The position numbers and the translations under genes are program-made. The notes under the pieces are model-generated. The model did no database searches and was not told where the DNA came from. It worked only from the letters and a program-made list of their open reading frames with translations. From Ischnura elegans (taxonomy: Eukaryota; Arthropoda; Insecta; Odonata; Coenagrionidae), in NCBI RefSeq assembly GCF_921293095.1, contig NC_060254.1, positions 111,066,917-111,130,916 of the forward strand: a DNA stretch of 64,000 bases. The letters are read 5' to 3'. Positions 22,489 through 34,031 of the stretch are shown here, piece by piece (position 1 is the stretch's first letter; each line of letters starts with the position of its first letter).

Positions 22489-22745
22489 CAGGGATGCTGA
22501 CTTACAAAAAATATTGGGGGGCCCAAACCGGGGATCTTTCCCCGGGAAATTTTTTAAGTAGTGAGTTTTAAGTTTTTTTAAGCATTTTAGAAGAGTCATA
22601 CGATCAAAATTAGAACCCTGATAACTCGAATCTCGATATCTGGATACTCCGGGGAAAATCGACAAGCCTGACACATTCCTCACACCCATAACGAATTTTT
22701 GAGGGGGCTCGGGCCCCCTCAGGCCCCATGGAGTCGGCATCACTG
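22489..22745. mobile_element. hAT-type MITE, 257 bp, with near-perfect duplication
   Basis: The left end CAGGGATGCTGACT and the right end in reverse complement CAGTGATGCCGACT are TIRs of hAT type, each followed by a G/C-rich block (GGGGGGCCC, and GGGGGCCC inward from the right). Flanks are TCCTTAGG (22481-22488) and TACTTAGG (22746-22753), an 8-bp duplication with one difference. Non-coding. Confidence 0.8.
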
Positions 22746-22753
22746 TACTTAGG

Positions 22754-24944
22754 TCATATACTTATAGTTATGAAAAATACCTTGGTGTCCATAATAGTAA
22801 AAAGAATACTCTTTAAATGGTGCTCCCATTCATTTCATTTACTATGAAAAATTTTCAGCACTCCCGGCAAGAAAACAATAATGAGATAAATTCTTCCCGC
22901 TTTGATTGAAACAATTATTTTGGTTCCATTTAGATTCTAGAAGATAGAAGGAATATCTTTTCTGCGACTGAAAACCCTAAACCTCTCGCTATTCAAATGA
23001 ATGCGTTGCGACTTCTTTTAAAACTTATTGCTCAGGTTAGTATCTATCATTTCGGCCTATCCTGATGTTTATCATCCACATATACAATCCTCTCTCGTAT
23101 ACCCTGCCTGGTATTCCCGACTTTGTTTTATGCAACTATGAGGTTGCTGGAACGCCTTCCGGTGTTCATAGATAAGATTTTGCTATAAAAAACATTCCGC
23201 TCGTGGAATATATGAAAAATATCCCCGCTTCAATCTTGTCCGAGAAAGGCCGCAATAAAAATGCGATTCGCTTGATGTGCAAATCGTATATATTTGCCCT
23301 TAATCCCGGGACCGTGCCCATGGCACCTCAGAATGCCTCCAATCGGTCGCATTTTTGCACAGTTGGATTCACAGGTATGCGGAAATTTATAGTTTGGAAC
23401 AGATGACCCACTTTGCAGACCATATGTTTTAGACATGACTGCAATCGAGACGTGAGGCAACGTTTGTTCGGGTGGAGAATGTCGTCGACACGGTAGCATT
23501 CCGAATCGGCGAGCCAAGTTGCGCTCACGCAGTATTTCAGATAAACGCTGAGAGAAGGAATTTCTAGACGGAACTTCGCATCGCAAGCGGAAGGAGCGGA
23601 GGACTTGGGAATAGAATACCCTTGTCTTCAGCGTATGAATTACAGAAGCGCAGAAAATTCCATGCCAAGGCAAAAAATTGTTATCTAGTTTTCATAGCTG
23701 GTGTTTTGAATCATTTGATAGCCATGACGGACCGAAATTCAGTGAATTTCCTTCTTAGAGAGGGATAAATGTATCTGTTATCGCCCGGTAAATTTAGAGA
23801 CATTATTTCTAGTCGCATCTCTGCACAAATACAATCGTGTATATTAGGGTTGTCTATATTTTTCAAGTTTTCAAATATCTTTTGGGACGACCCCCAGTTT
23901 TGACCCATTTGGTGAGAATATAAATCGTGTAAATTATTTTTGCAATCGGATACCGGGACAACTTGCCGCATCGCACTTTAAGTTTTGAAATTTTGGTATT
24001 TTTGGGTGTTTTTCGGACATAATTGAAGATGATGTCACTCTCGGATTACTCAATGACTTTTTTGCCTTCTACTATTACTCTTTATACATTTTCACAGTAT
24101 CACCTCAAATTTGTTTCATTTCTACTCTTTGGTTCCCGAGATATCGCACCGAGAGTGAGCGCGCGCCACCCCAGTCAGACAATTTGGGTGGCATACTCTC
24201 AATATTTGTTGATCTTTCTCATTCATCGTAAAAGCATAGAATGCTTTAGATAAACTTTAAACTTCGTCAATATAACCTTGAATTATATATTTATCACTGT
24301 TTGTTACCAAAACGGGCTTAGTAGCAGTTGTTTATTCTCCTTATGTAAATCTTATATCTAAGTGCTTCTATCTAAATTTAGTGAATCATTTCTGAGAGCT
24401 AATCCCCTGAATGGTATGTGAAGGTGCTTTTTCTTGCATAGATTTCTTTGTCATTATACCGGCTCTGGGTTCCAAATTAGGAGTTTTTATTTCTTTGTAT
24501 CGGGAAAAGGCGGGGTTAGTTGAGAGTTGATAGATAGGTGGGGGAGGAGCGGCCTTAGGTTGGGTGGATTTCCTAGTTTTGATGGATCTTCGACCAGCAG
24601 AGGGAGAAGTAGGTGAGGAACCGAGGGGCTAATGAGTGTAGGAGTGCAGGAGGAGAAAGGAGGGATTGGCGAGGGTGCCAAATGGAACAAAACTAGGGGG
24701 GCGTCCAAAAATAAATTAGAAAACTTTAAAAATAAGGACCGCCCTAGTGTATGTCTCTTCTTTCAAAATTCAATCCACGTTTATTTTTTTAGCTTTAAAC
24801 GTTCTAACCGTTTAAGAATACGCTGAGAAATGTAATCGAAATAAAACTCGAAAGAATAGAGCTTCAAAATGTAATTTTTCCCAAATTCATAGTCTTATTT
24901 TTGCCAAAATTAAAATCAAATTTCTTTGTCCTTTTGTTCCAGGG
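22754..24944. other. No supported gene
   Basis: A 147-codon minus frame at 23230-23673 lies in a GC-richer patch (see rejected items). A purine-rich tract is at 24490-24700. There are no element ends. Confidence 0.45.
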
Positions 24945-25175
24945 GGAGTATGGTATCCTAGAGTGTATTGCCATTAGCTGTTGATCGAAGGGTCCCGGGT
25001 TCATATCCAAGATGAATACTCGGACATCCCCAAACAAAATCTCGAAGTGCGAGGTGGCTCAAGGGAAGGAACTGGCACTCCATCTCTGAATGTGTGATGA
25101 TTCTCGCGCGCCTGTAGCTTACTTCGAGGTGAGCTCTACCTTCACCTATCAAAACTAACTTTTGGATTGTATTAT
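24945..25175 (+). mobile_element. tRNA-derived SINE (family 1), copy 2
   Basis: AAGGGTCCCGGGTTCATATCC contains a good B box (GGTTCATATCC). Then come GAAGTGCGAGGTGGCTCAAG, an ATGTGTGATGATTCTC block, CGCGCCTGTAGCTTAC, and GGTGAGCTCTACCTTCACC, matching the copy at 9783 block by block. No poly-A-type tail or target duplication is obvious. Confidence 0.65.
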
Positions 25176-26273
25176 GAGTTGAATGAGTGATATAAAATAC
25201 ATCCTCTTTTTGTGTCCAGCATGTTTTCCCAAGCTTAAGATCATCTTCAATACGTATTTTTACAGTGTTGCTGTGAAAGGCTTTTGGATTCTGTGATTTG
25301 ATTGCCTCTTAACGGAATTCTCTAGTGATGCCTTTTACATGTCTGTTGCATCGTGGTGGAGATCCATCAGCCTCCATACTTTCACACCACATTTCTTGAT
25401 AATGATGCTTGGCTGATGCGAAAAAAGTTTCATTGGCTATCGTTTCCTCCCCGTCTAACTTTGCTGATGCGTAACTGCAGGCACTCCCCACTCCTACTGC
25501 AGGATTAATTCGCATCCTCACGTTCCGCGGTAAAGTTGCCAGCTTAATACGCATACAGGTGTGATTCCTCGTAAATGTAATAGAATGTGTTATTTATATG
25601 CATGTCTATTTACTCTAAAGGCAACCATTGAATGGGAATTTTGTCTCCTTTACCCTTAATTTAGCAAACTAGGAGGTGCTAATCTACGATTGCGCTGGCA
25701 ATATAAGCCAGATAAATAACATCCTTCCCATCTTACGACAGTTGTATCGGCCTCAAATCTTGTGGTTCATCTTTCAAACTGAATGTCGCAAGTTCGAAAC
25801 ATAACATTTTCATATCCAGAGCAAGGGAGACTTCATAGGCAAGGCATGTTATTGTTCCAGATGTGAACGGCCCTCGGAGACTATTTTTCGTAGCAAAACA
25901 GTCAATAGAATAAATAAAGTTCATCCAGTGCCATTCACCTTCTATGGTTCCGCTGGTGTCAGATTTTGAACAATACAGTATGGAGAGCCTTGAATGCTTT
26001 AATGAATGAACGTTTATCAATGCACTAGGGAAACATGTAAGAGAAAATAAAAGAAATTATAAATCGTACTATGATTAGAAACAATTACATTTCACTGTAA
26101 CAAAATATTCATATTAATAATATTTTTTTTAGGTTTCAAAGAAATCAAGGCAAACAATCACGCGCATAAAATCTTTTGACAGTAACACAAAAAAATATAC
26201 AATATCACTCAAACAAAAAACATAAGTTTTAAGTTTTACAGAAATCGTAACGAACAACTACCAGAAGGAACAC
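25176..26273. other. No supported gene
   Basis: Minus-strand frames of 81 and 95 codons (25309-25554, 25733-26020) lack recognisable domains. Confidence 0.45.
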
Positions 26274-26295
26274 AAAAAGGTATGGAACTTTTTCA

Positions 26296-26344
26296 CACGA
26301 TATATTCATTACGACCGTTTTCGTCGCAGAGGCGACATCATCAG
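26296..26344 (-). ncRNA. Hammerhead-like motif, left arm
   Basis: On the minus strand: CTGATGA (26344-26338), T, stem II GTCGC-CTCT-GCGAC, GAAA, then ACGGT pairing with ATCGT (26301-26297) as a possible stem III. The core matches the CUGANGA...GAAA consensus. The bases after stem III (GTG) do not give the usual NUH cleavage triplet, so activity is doubtful. Confidence 0.45.
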
Positions 26345-26380
26345 GTAATACAGAAATCGTTATATAATCGTTAATCTGTG

Positions 26381-26430
26381 CCTGAAGATGTCGCCTCTGC
26401 GACGAAAACGGTCTTCTTAAATAAACTGTG
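26381..26430 (+). ncRNA. Hammerhead-like motif, right arm
   Basis: CTGAAGA (26382-26388), T, stem II GTCGC-CTCT-GCGAC, GAAA, then ACGGT (26408-26412) pairing with ACTGT (26425-26429). Compared with the left arm the 3' strand of stem III differs at two bases, yet both versions still pair, using G-U wobbles in different places. GTGC before the core and GCAC at 26437-26440 could form stem I. No canonical cleavage triplet. Confidence 0.45.
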
Positions 26431-26452
26431 TGAAAGAGCACCATACCTTTTT

Positions 26453-27574
26453 ATTGTTCAGAATGGATTTTCACAAAGTCAGAAACAATCGAGTTTATTG
26501 AACTACCAGAATAACTTTTCGTCAACACCGAAAAAGGAAAATGGTAAACATAACTAAATTTCAGTCTTTAATTAACAGGATGATCTTTCTTAAGAGGATG
26601 GAAGGAATTGTGACGATTTGATATCTATTGGTAGGGGATTCCAGAGTCTGCAAGCGGTAAGTTGAAAAGATAAAAATATATTTCGGGTGCGGGCGTGAGG
26701 AATTTGAAGGAGGTCATAATTTCATCGGGTGGACTTCGCAGTAATTCTCTTGCAGGAGATGAATAGTTCGCACAGGGATGAAGGAGTCTGGATTTTGAAT
26801 ATGAAGAAAAGAAATCATCCCAGGAAGTATTTCCTCCGGCAATGGAAAGGTAACCAATTCAAATTAATGTAAAAATCTGGATAAATGTTTATCTCCACGT
26901 ACTAAGTCAAAAATGAAAGTTTGGTTACGCAGGGGCCGCAGCGAAAACTTTGCGGAATATCATGCCCTAGATCGTGAGATGTCCCCTCTTCCGACGGCTC
27001 ACTGAAAAGCAGGTTGAAACGTTTGAAGCCATGGTTCACCGTTAAAAGTCTTCATTCTTTTTACAAAGGGAATGAAAGGCAGAGGAACAAAGAGAGGCGA
27101 GTCCAATTTCTCTTTAAGTAATGCTAAAAGTCAACGTTTTAATTAAGGTCTCAGATCTCCCCCGCAACTAGTTGAATCAGCCGTCCCTCGTCATTACGAG
27201 CCCGCTTTCCAGGATCAATTATATCCGGTTGATCACGAGTTCCGGCCCGGAATAATCTCGGCTCCGCTCCGGTGGAACATCTTCAGTCAACTCCAGTCGA
27301 ACGTAAGGAAGATAAGATAAGGGAAGGGACGACGAGGCCAACGGACTTACAAAAGGGCGGGCGGGCGGTATTTCTCCTTAGGGTGGTGTGGGACCCTCTT
27401 CCTCAGAGGCGGAAAATGGCAGCAAAAACCGTGTGAAATACTCAACTCGACCCAAATTCCAGCGTGCGTCTTAACAAAAATATATCTTTGGAGTAAGACG
27501 CATTCCCTCCGCTTTTTCCCGTCTTTGTTGGTGACCCATCCCGACTCTCTCAAAACTAATGTTATCATCTTGAT
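26453..27574. other. No supported gene
   Basis: Short frames only. The stretch 27160-27430 is GC-richer and contains minus-strand frames up to 112 codons, without recognisable domains. Confidence 0.45.
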
Positions 27575-27853
27575 GTTTTTGGGGTTGATGTACAAGACTC
27601 TGACGACGAAATGCTGGATATGGTGGGTGAGGAGAGATATCTTTTTGTTGAGACACGTAGGAGATAGAAGGTATACACTATACATGGACCCTGGGTAGTT
27701 AGAGGGAAGGGAATGTTTAAAACAGTTTTGAAGGGTAGAATGTTAGGTAAACGAGGGAGGGGAAGGAAGACAATAAGATTTTTAGACAGAATGAAAAGAA
27801 GTTGTCCTTACTTTGAATTGAAGAGGGAAGTACATGAAGGATTGGTTGGCTGA
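27575..27853 (+). pseudogene. LINE ORF2 C-terminal fragment (third family)
   Basis: In one frame: DDEMLDMVGEERYL, TRRR, an in-frame stop, then MFKTVLKGRMLGKRGRGRKT and FLDRMKRSCPYFELKR, ending in a stop at 27851-27853. The (M/L)xxVGEERxL...RRR...EGRxxGKRGRGR layout is the conserved tail of insect non-LTR ORF2 proteins, normally with WxGHVxR between the two halves, which has degraded here. No RT core. 5'-truncated and inactive. Confidence 0.75.
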
Positions 27854-29290
27854 CACCATGCCTCGTAATTACTCCTTGGAAACCTAACTAGATAGGAATA
27901 ACAATAATAAATATACTCTGTTGGTTTCGGAATTAATACGTTAACAATTCAAATTTTGTGGTGAAAATATTCTTTTACTTTTAAGCATAGTAAGTATGAC
28001 ATTAAGGGCAGTACATATGGGTTGATTTTCAAAAATTTCAATTAATTATGAAATAATGCAATGCATATATTGCCCATTTTGGCGAAATGATCAATTTTCG
28101 TTGGCGAAAAATAAATTCAAAAGAGACTCAATAATAAACGTAAAACTATATGGGCTTCCGTATGGGCCTGTGCCTTAATTGTTTGATTATATTTGAGTTT
28201 TACCTCTCAGAGGTATTTTATCAAATATATTTTATGTGCAGGAAAATCTTGGTAAAGGTTATCAGATTAAGGTAACTTTTATTGCTGTGCAATTTTTTTA
28301 AGATATATGAGTACTTTACCATAATATTGCAGCTGCATAGTGACTTCAAAAATACTTCAACATTCATGCCATGAAAATTCTTGTAAAGTAACGTAAATGT
28401 AAAATTTTTAAATGTAAGCATTAAATGAGGAAAACGCGATTTAAAAAAGATGAAAGGGAACTCCCGTCTGAAGGAAGTGATGTGACCTCTTAAAGATGTT
28501 CCACATTGACTGAATGACTCATAAGAAATACTTTTTGCGTACTTAAGTAGATATATGATGTTTTTCTATGATTATTCGAAGTCTAAAACGAAAACAAGGG
28601 CGCTCAGAATGTGAATAATTAATTCCTTATTATATGATACAGCGCATCATTTCCGCTCAATCGGTCTTTGTTTCGGAACGAATTAATCATTTAAAACTTA
28701 AAAAGTTATTACGCATTTAAAACGCTACCCTCCCCTAAAATTTCAGGTCATTTAGAGTGAACCCTGTCGTCAACTTTTCGTGCTTCGTAAATAAAAAAAT
28801 TACCACTTTTAAAATTATTTTTAAAATTTTACCTGTCTTGTGTGTAAAATTTAATTGTACTTAAGCTGCAAGCCAGTATTTACAGGCTCTCCTCCTTTAA
28901 TTCATTCTTTACATGCGATTTATTTTCGTTAAGTTTTCTTGGGATTTTCACCGGTCTGTTTCGTTGCATATCACCATCGTTTTATCATCATTTTTTCAAT
29001 ATAAATGAACATAACAATGCCAAACAAGATAAACTTGGAAGGTGCCAATTTAATATGTTCTTAAAACGATTTATGGGACAGTATTTCTAAGGAGTCCATT
29101 GATAACAGGCTTAATATAATTACTCTTAATCGAGACACGGGATATAAATTTATCAACGATAGGAGTCCCATGTTAAATAAAATAATAAAAAATATATATC
29201 GCCTCATTTTAATCCAAATTGACGAGGAATATCCGGCCGATGAGGAGTAATCAGATTTTTGTAACTATTTATATTTATATGCTAACGTTT
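27854..29290. other. No supported gene
   Basis: Strongly AT-rich, frames below 70 codons, no element ends recognised. Confidence 0.5.
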
Positions 29291-29480
29291 TTTGTTCTGT
29301 TATATAATCATTCGCCATTATATTTTTAAATGTTACTTGTATGAATGGTTTGGCGAATTATGACTCCAGCATGAATCACTTAATACACTAAAGTTTCGTT
29401 TTTCTATGACTAAATAGTGGTTTTATTTGCATGGTAGCATTCCCGTGTACCCCTCTCTCCTAGTTTCTGGTCTGACCATT
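29291..29480 (+). repeat. Retroelement family D, copy 1 (5' part)
   Basis: About 165 bases (29311-29480) match the reverse complement of 30740-30908 closely. Shared landmarks are CATTATATTTTTAAAT, GAATTATGACTC, AAGTTTCGTTTTTCTATGAC and CATGGTAGCATTCC. The match stops abruptly after GTCTGACC. Confidence 0.75.
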
Positions 29481-29489
29481 TAATCATTC

Positions 29490-29545
29490 GCCCTCATGAA
29501 GGTGCAGGAGATGTGCGTTGAAACGCTGGTGTTTTACTACGAATT
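29490..29545 (+). repeat. PLE-like tail scrap
   Basis: CTCATGAAGGTGCAGGAGAT followed by GTGCGTTGAAACGCTGG has the layout CTGATGA, hairpin, GAAAC in degraded form. It directly follows family D copy 1. Confidence 0.25.
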
Positions 29546-30595
29546 AAACCGTCGGAAATCCCGAGAATACTATTCTCCTCTAAACTTTACTCTTAACTCT
29601 TCACAACCTAGATGCACTTTGTCATTCAAGAACCTCGATATTCTCAGGTGCCAACCTATTTATCCAAGCAATTGCCTCAACGCCATCTGCACTGTTATGG
29701 CAAGCGCTGGCTTTACGTTCCTGCAATGAATGGGGATTGATGCCTTTGTATTGTGTGCTTCCCATTTGCCGTTATGCACAGTCCAACTACATATCCTTGG
29801 AATGCGTTATTCCCCTTCTGAATGGCCTTTTGTTGCTCTGGTTTGATTACGCTGTTGCTTAGTTTAATGAAAGATAATCTGATACTGCAGTTAATTCCTC
29901 AAATGATAGAGAATTTCTGTACTGTAATATTGCTGCTGCATAGTGGCTACTATAATAGCATTGGGATTATTATTTTATGAACTTACGATATCAGAGGAAA
30001 CTTATTTTTCTTTAACAATTGATACATCGATTTTCCATCAGTGTTGTTAAGTCAACCTTTATATGTTTTACATATTAACTTGCTTGTTTTCTCTTTTAAG
30101 TCGCAATTAATTAATGACTAATTTTCTAAGCATATATGGAATAACAACTTAGATTTACAAATAACTTTCCAAGATTTAACGTTAGAATGGGAAATGTCTT
30201 TAAAAAATCCGAAAGATGAAAAATATTTGACTGATATTCGTCATTCACTTCACAAAACAACTTTTAACCTTCAAGGCTTTGAAAGCTTCACCCCTGTTTA
30301 GAAGTCAAGAGCCTTTTATCATTGGTCTAGCGCTCTACTGAATAGACAACCACCATCGCATTCTTAAATTTACAATGTTTAATCCATCTCTAGATTAATG
30401 CGGCGTGAATTTAGTTTATTTTATGCGTCACAAATTCATTGGCACAGGACATTAGTCAGCTTATAGTCAACTGGATTGAAAGCTTTGAATAAATTCCGGC
30501 TTCACTTTGGAAACGACAGTGGTGTGTGAATACTCAACCAAATAATTATGATTGATGTATTGTTATCATTATATTGCATACAATATAGGTGTAAA

Positions 30596-30930
30596 CATCT
30601 TCATCTACGAGGTACCGTGCAAGCCACCACCAGGGTGTGTGGCACGGGATGATTCCACAGTAGGCATTCATCGCTTATCCTAGCCTTAATCAGAAAAGCG
30701 CTCGCTTCCCGGAAACAGGCCAAGCACATATGACAACGACACGCGGTCAGACCAGAAACTAGGAGAGAGGGGTACACTGGAATGCTACCATGCACATAAA
30801 AACACTAGTTAGTCATAGAAAAACGAAACTTCAGCGTATAAAGTGATTCATCCATGAGTCATAATTCACCAAAACATTCATACAGATAATATTTAAAAAT
30901 ATAATGACTTATTAACTACATATACAGAGC
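30596..30930 (-). repeat. Retroelement family D, copy 2, with GTAGATGAAGATG tail
   Basis: On the minus strand it starts with the same 5' region as copy 1 and continues further. It ends in a CACACACCCTGGTGGTGGCT block, GCACGGTACC and GTAGATGAAGATG, the same tail design as the copies at 2777 and 17582. This is the longest copy of the family here and shows that tail and 5' region belong to one element. Non-coding, hence SINE-like or a LINE end. Confidence 0.65.
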
Positions 30931-31644
30931 AAATTTTACCTAGTCAGAGCCGAGCTATCCTAGAGCTTAACTATCGCTTGAATAATGGTCCTTTATTACC
31001 AATGTGTAGTAAAAATGACATCTTAAATAAACCAGTTCTGCAGACTAGTTCCCTAATCTTACCGAGTGATCGTTTCTACTCTAATAATTAGGCTCTCTCA
31101 AAATATCTTCAACATCAGGCAAAAACCAATCCACTTGAAAAGTCTGCAAAAAATTGACTATAATTTTTTCGCTTCGATCGGTTACTTCTGTTCACTTATG
31201 ATATCACCGAGAGTTCGAGGGTTTCGGTGGGAAAGCAGCTTAAGTCATTTTTCGTTACCTATGAAAACAAATTGTATACAAGGCTGCAAATAATGTTATT
31301 CTTAGTATATGAAATCATTTCCATATGATTTTGTACAACTTATTGCATTTGTCCTATGGAGCGCTGGTGCCTAATTGCAGAGAAAATATTGCGTTAAATC
31401 TGTAATGCTTTCCAAATTCATTGATTATTTCTTATTTTGTGAATGAGGGTAATTTTAAAATTTTAATCGACGCAACGAATAATTCTTTGCCGCAAAGAAT
31501 TCTTCGCTGCGTTGCAACCATCGAATCTTCCAATGTCGTTTCAATTTTTGGTGACATTTGGTGACAACTGTTCTCATGAGTGGTGCAAAAGGAAGAATTA
31601 GTCAAGAAAAAATATACGCAGTGACAAATGATAGACATAATTGA
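30931..31644. other. No supported gene; weak hairpin
   Basis: AATTCTTTG and CAAAGAATT at about 31481-31501 are part of an imperfect hairpin with GCAACG/CGTTGC outer arms. Otherwise nothing. Confidence 0.45.
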
Positions 31645-33232
31645 CAGCGCACGGTGGTCCCAAATCGAAAAAAGCTGGCCAAAAGTCGTTTTTTCGAATT
31701 TTTTCAAGGAATTTTTGGACCTTATATTCGGATTCTACAGGATATGGTCTACAAAGTACACTACTAAGTTAGTGTTTTTGTTCATCAGAGCGGCTGCAGT
31801 GATGCGTCAAACATGGAGCATTCACCGTAAAAATCACAGTTGCGTGAAATCGGTCGATTTTGATGAAGTTCAGCGTCATGCAGGACAACCTTTACGCGAT
31901 ATATTTGGCCAAAAACATTTGTAACTACAAATATAAACATTATTACATAGTGGGACATAACTTTTATTCGGATTTTACTATGTTTATTATTTTATATATA
32001 TTTTGTAACTTTTAGTGTTTTTTACCCGAATTTTCAAATAAAATGTACAATATCGTTTAGAGAGGCACGTGAATGCACGGTGTCTTTTGCACCAATACAA
32101 AGGGAAAAGTATATGCAACGCAGTAGTGAAGAAAATTTTTGCTACTAGTTGCTACTCCGACCTCAGCATTGATTTAACTATAATGATGCAATGCGCTGAC
32201 GCGGGCGGCGGCCTGGCTGGCGCGTGGTAGGGCTCGAGGAAATCCAGTATTTATGGGTGTTATTCAACATTGTTGGATATTTTATTTCTACAAAAAATAT
32301 TTACCCTATGAATAAACATCTCTTGTCATACGTGGAACGTTTTATCATTAATAGTTTCCACTTGACCTTACCTTTTATTTACGCGTGCCCATGCTCTCAT
32401 AAAAATTGCTTAAGGACTCGAGCGGAAGGATATATTTATGGAACGCAAGTTCGCAGCTGTGCTTATAGTAATCCTCAAAAACTTGAATGCATTCAAAACA
32501 AAAAAGAATCCCCCAAATGCTACTCCACCCTTTCCTTCCGTTAGACGGGTTAGTTTTCGCCCTCACGCGGCACATTGTCCCTCTGTCGCCTCCTTAGCGG
32601 CCTCCTCAACCACATGCAGGGCAAACGACGGCCGAAAAGGCCTAGGCTATTGATTGCGCCCATCGGGAAAACACAACCACCGCTCTCTGTACACTTGTTA
32701 TGAATTGCACTTTGGCCACCGGGGATGAACGGAGTAAGCCTTTCCACCTTTCAAATGTGATTTTTCCTAGAAAATGGAGATAATAGCATCGCGAACCTCA
32801 CACTGTGGAACCCCCAAATTACTTCTAGACATTGCTTGCCCGAAATTTTCTCGCCAAAACTCAGTTTTACTCAGATTTTGCCAAACGAAAGACGTGAAAG
32901 TTAGTTTCCTCAAGCGTGAAGATCGAGTCTTGAAAAAGTCGAGTATCCTCGAACTTTTTAAAGAAGACTTGTGGGGTTGAAGAAGAGTGCCCATAGTGTT
33001 TTAGTTCGATAACTCTGAACATTTTCACGCGTCTTGAGATGCATGAAAAATTTCTTGAAAGTGGAAAAGGGTCCGTATCGTTTAAAAACCAATACTTATT
33101 GGATTGCTGCAGCAACAAGTTAGAGTTAGATGAGGACGTTAATTCAAAAGTTATCCTTAAAAAATTGCGGAGAAGTGTTTTTTCTCTCAAATTATCTTCG
33201 CCGGTGGAAGGAAAGAAAAAGAAATGACAGGT

Positions 33233-33317
33233 TTTTTTAGAAGTAAGTTCGCTGACTGCCTAAATGAGAAGTTGAAATTTCCTCCGCCTTTATTTAAACG
33301 TCAGCCCATTACATCCA
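33233..33317 (+). pseudogene. Transposase N-terminal piece (Transib element)
   Basis: The frame reads RSKFADCLNEKLKFPPP and ends near CCA|GTAAGTAT, a good splice donor. A short segment of this type (F/Y-xx-K-(Y/F)-AxxL...FP) precedes the GRP motif in related arthropod proteins as I remember them. It is 100 bases upstream of the next piece, separated by a possible intron (33318-33416, ending TTCATCAG), but the codon phases do not match, so either my junction is wrong or the copy has an indel. Confidence 0.4.
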
Positions 33318-33416
33318 GTAAGTATTTAATGTAGAATTTGTGATGAATTTAGAGTGATATTCATTCTACTTAATTCAATATGTTAGTCAAAATTGCTACT
33401 TTTGAAGGTTCATCAG

Positions 33417-33519
33417 GTTTATTGAAATTGGTCGACCAAAAAAAAACAATTTGAGAAGTCCAGTGAAAGGGCCTAGAGAAGGAAAACGGAGGATCTTAGA
33501 GCTAGCACATCGCCAGTAG
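33417..33519 (+). pseudogene. Transposase GRP-motif piece (Transib element)
   Basis: The reading FIEIGRPKKNNLRSPVKGP is followed by REGKRRILELAHRQ and a stop. A GRP-(K/R) start followed by Ser and a basic KRR cluster is a recurrent N-terminal motif in this transposase family. The next open frame (33527) continues the protein in another phase, so a frameshift or stop separates the two. Confidence 0.5.
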
Positions 33520-33526
33520 AGCATCC

Positions 33527-33976
33527 ATGAGTTATCGAAGCATAGGTGATGAGTTCGTGGCGAAAATAATAAATGAGGTGGCAGCAACCACTCTCTCAAG
33601 AGCGCGGCGAGTGTTATCAAAATGGAGAGCCAAGGATGTGAGGCAAAGTAAAATCTCCCACGAAGAAGCCCTTTCCATGATCGTTTCTGGTAATTTCACG
33701 AAACATCAGTACTTGCTCCTCCGACGGACATCTAAAGAAGCTGCCCTTCCTATTGTCCACTTGTCCGAGGAGACAATGGAGGCGAGGAATAAGGACATAA
33801 GAAGATTCAGGGAGCGCCATGCAAGGAAATTTTCCTGGATAGCAACGAATGAAGACCTGTTTAAAAGATTACTCTTAACTTCAGATGCAATGATATTAAG
33901 TATTTCTAAGGCTCAAGGAAGGAAATTACTTCAATTATCAGTCGAGGTAAAGAGTTTATTAATCCTGGAAGAATAG
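33527..33976 (+). CDS. Transib/RAG1-like transposase, deletion form (149 aa)
   Basis: Residues ~1-72 look like the N-terminal domain (basic RRVLSKWRAK, then ISHEEALSMIV and FTKHQYLLLRR). At about residue 70-74 the sequence passes directly into the C-terminal motif LSEETMEARNKDIRRFRERH (79-98) followed by ARKFSWIATNEDLFKRLLLTSD. This C-terminal block corresponds to the region of RAG1 around its third catalytic residue (ASEGNESGNK...FRRFRKMNAR, Glu962 in mouse), which makes Glu85 (codon 33779-33781) the candidate catalytic Glu. The two catalytic Asp and several hundred residues are missing, so it cannot be a working transposase, yet the frame is open across the junction. It may retain DNA-binding parts. 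The ATG used is the first in the frame, and the natural start is probably upstream. Confidence 0.7.
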   Translation: MSYRSIGDEFVAKIINEVAATTLSRARRVLSKWRAKDVRQSKISHEEALSMIVSGNFTKHQYLLLRRTSKEAALPIVHLSEETMEARNKDIRRFRERHARKFSWIATNEDLFKRLLLTSDAMILSISKAQGRKLLQLSVEVKSLLILEE

Positions 33977-33977
33977 A

Positions 33978-34031
33978 GTGGATGACGACTGTAATGAGGA
34001 TTTGTCGGATAGTGATCATGAATGTATTTAA
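33978..34031 (+). pseudogene. Acidic C-terminal tail in shifted frame
   Basis: Directly after the stop of the preceding frame, the next phase reads VDDDCNEDLSDSDHECI and stops. An acidic tail is common at the C-terminus of this transposase family, so a one-base indel near 33970 probably ended the protein early. Confidence 0.45.

Larger units (their letters stand above)
26274..26452. mobile_element. Palindromic PLE-like terminal element
   Basis: AAAAAGGTATGG at 26274-26285 returns as its reverse complement at 26441-26452, and TTTCACAC-type blocks follow on both sides. The inner arms 26314-26345 and 26381-26412 match at 31 of 32 positions. Each arm, read from the centre outward, has CTGA(A/T)GA, a 5-bp hairpin GTCGC-CTCT-GCGAC, then GAAAACGGT. 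This hammerhead-type core is known from Penelope-like elements, whose terminal repeats often sit in inverted pairs. No coding part is attached and no target duplication was found. A simple hairpin MITE is the alternative. Confidence 0.6.

Noticed and set aside
23230..23673. 147-codon minus-strand frame in a GC-richer patch, with SQVLR...R...C and F...RL spacing reminiscent of retroelement proteins
   Set aside because: The resemblance is only to spaced single residues, no conserved block is complete, and another frame overlaps the same bases.
31628..31924. 98-codon frame at the left end of the Transib element
   Set aside because: It starts outside the element, runs through the TIR, and shows no transposase motif.
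33039..33227. 62-codon Lys/Glu-rich frame upstream of the transposase pieces
   Set aside because: It could be an N-terminal exon, but I recognise no motif and it ends in a Lys run before a stop. Left unassigned.
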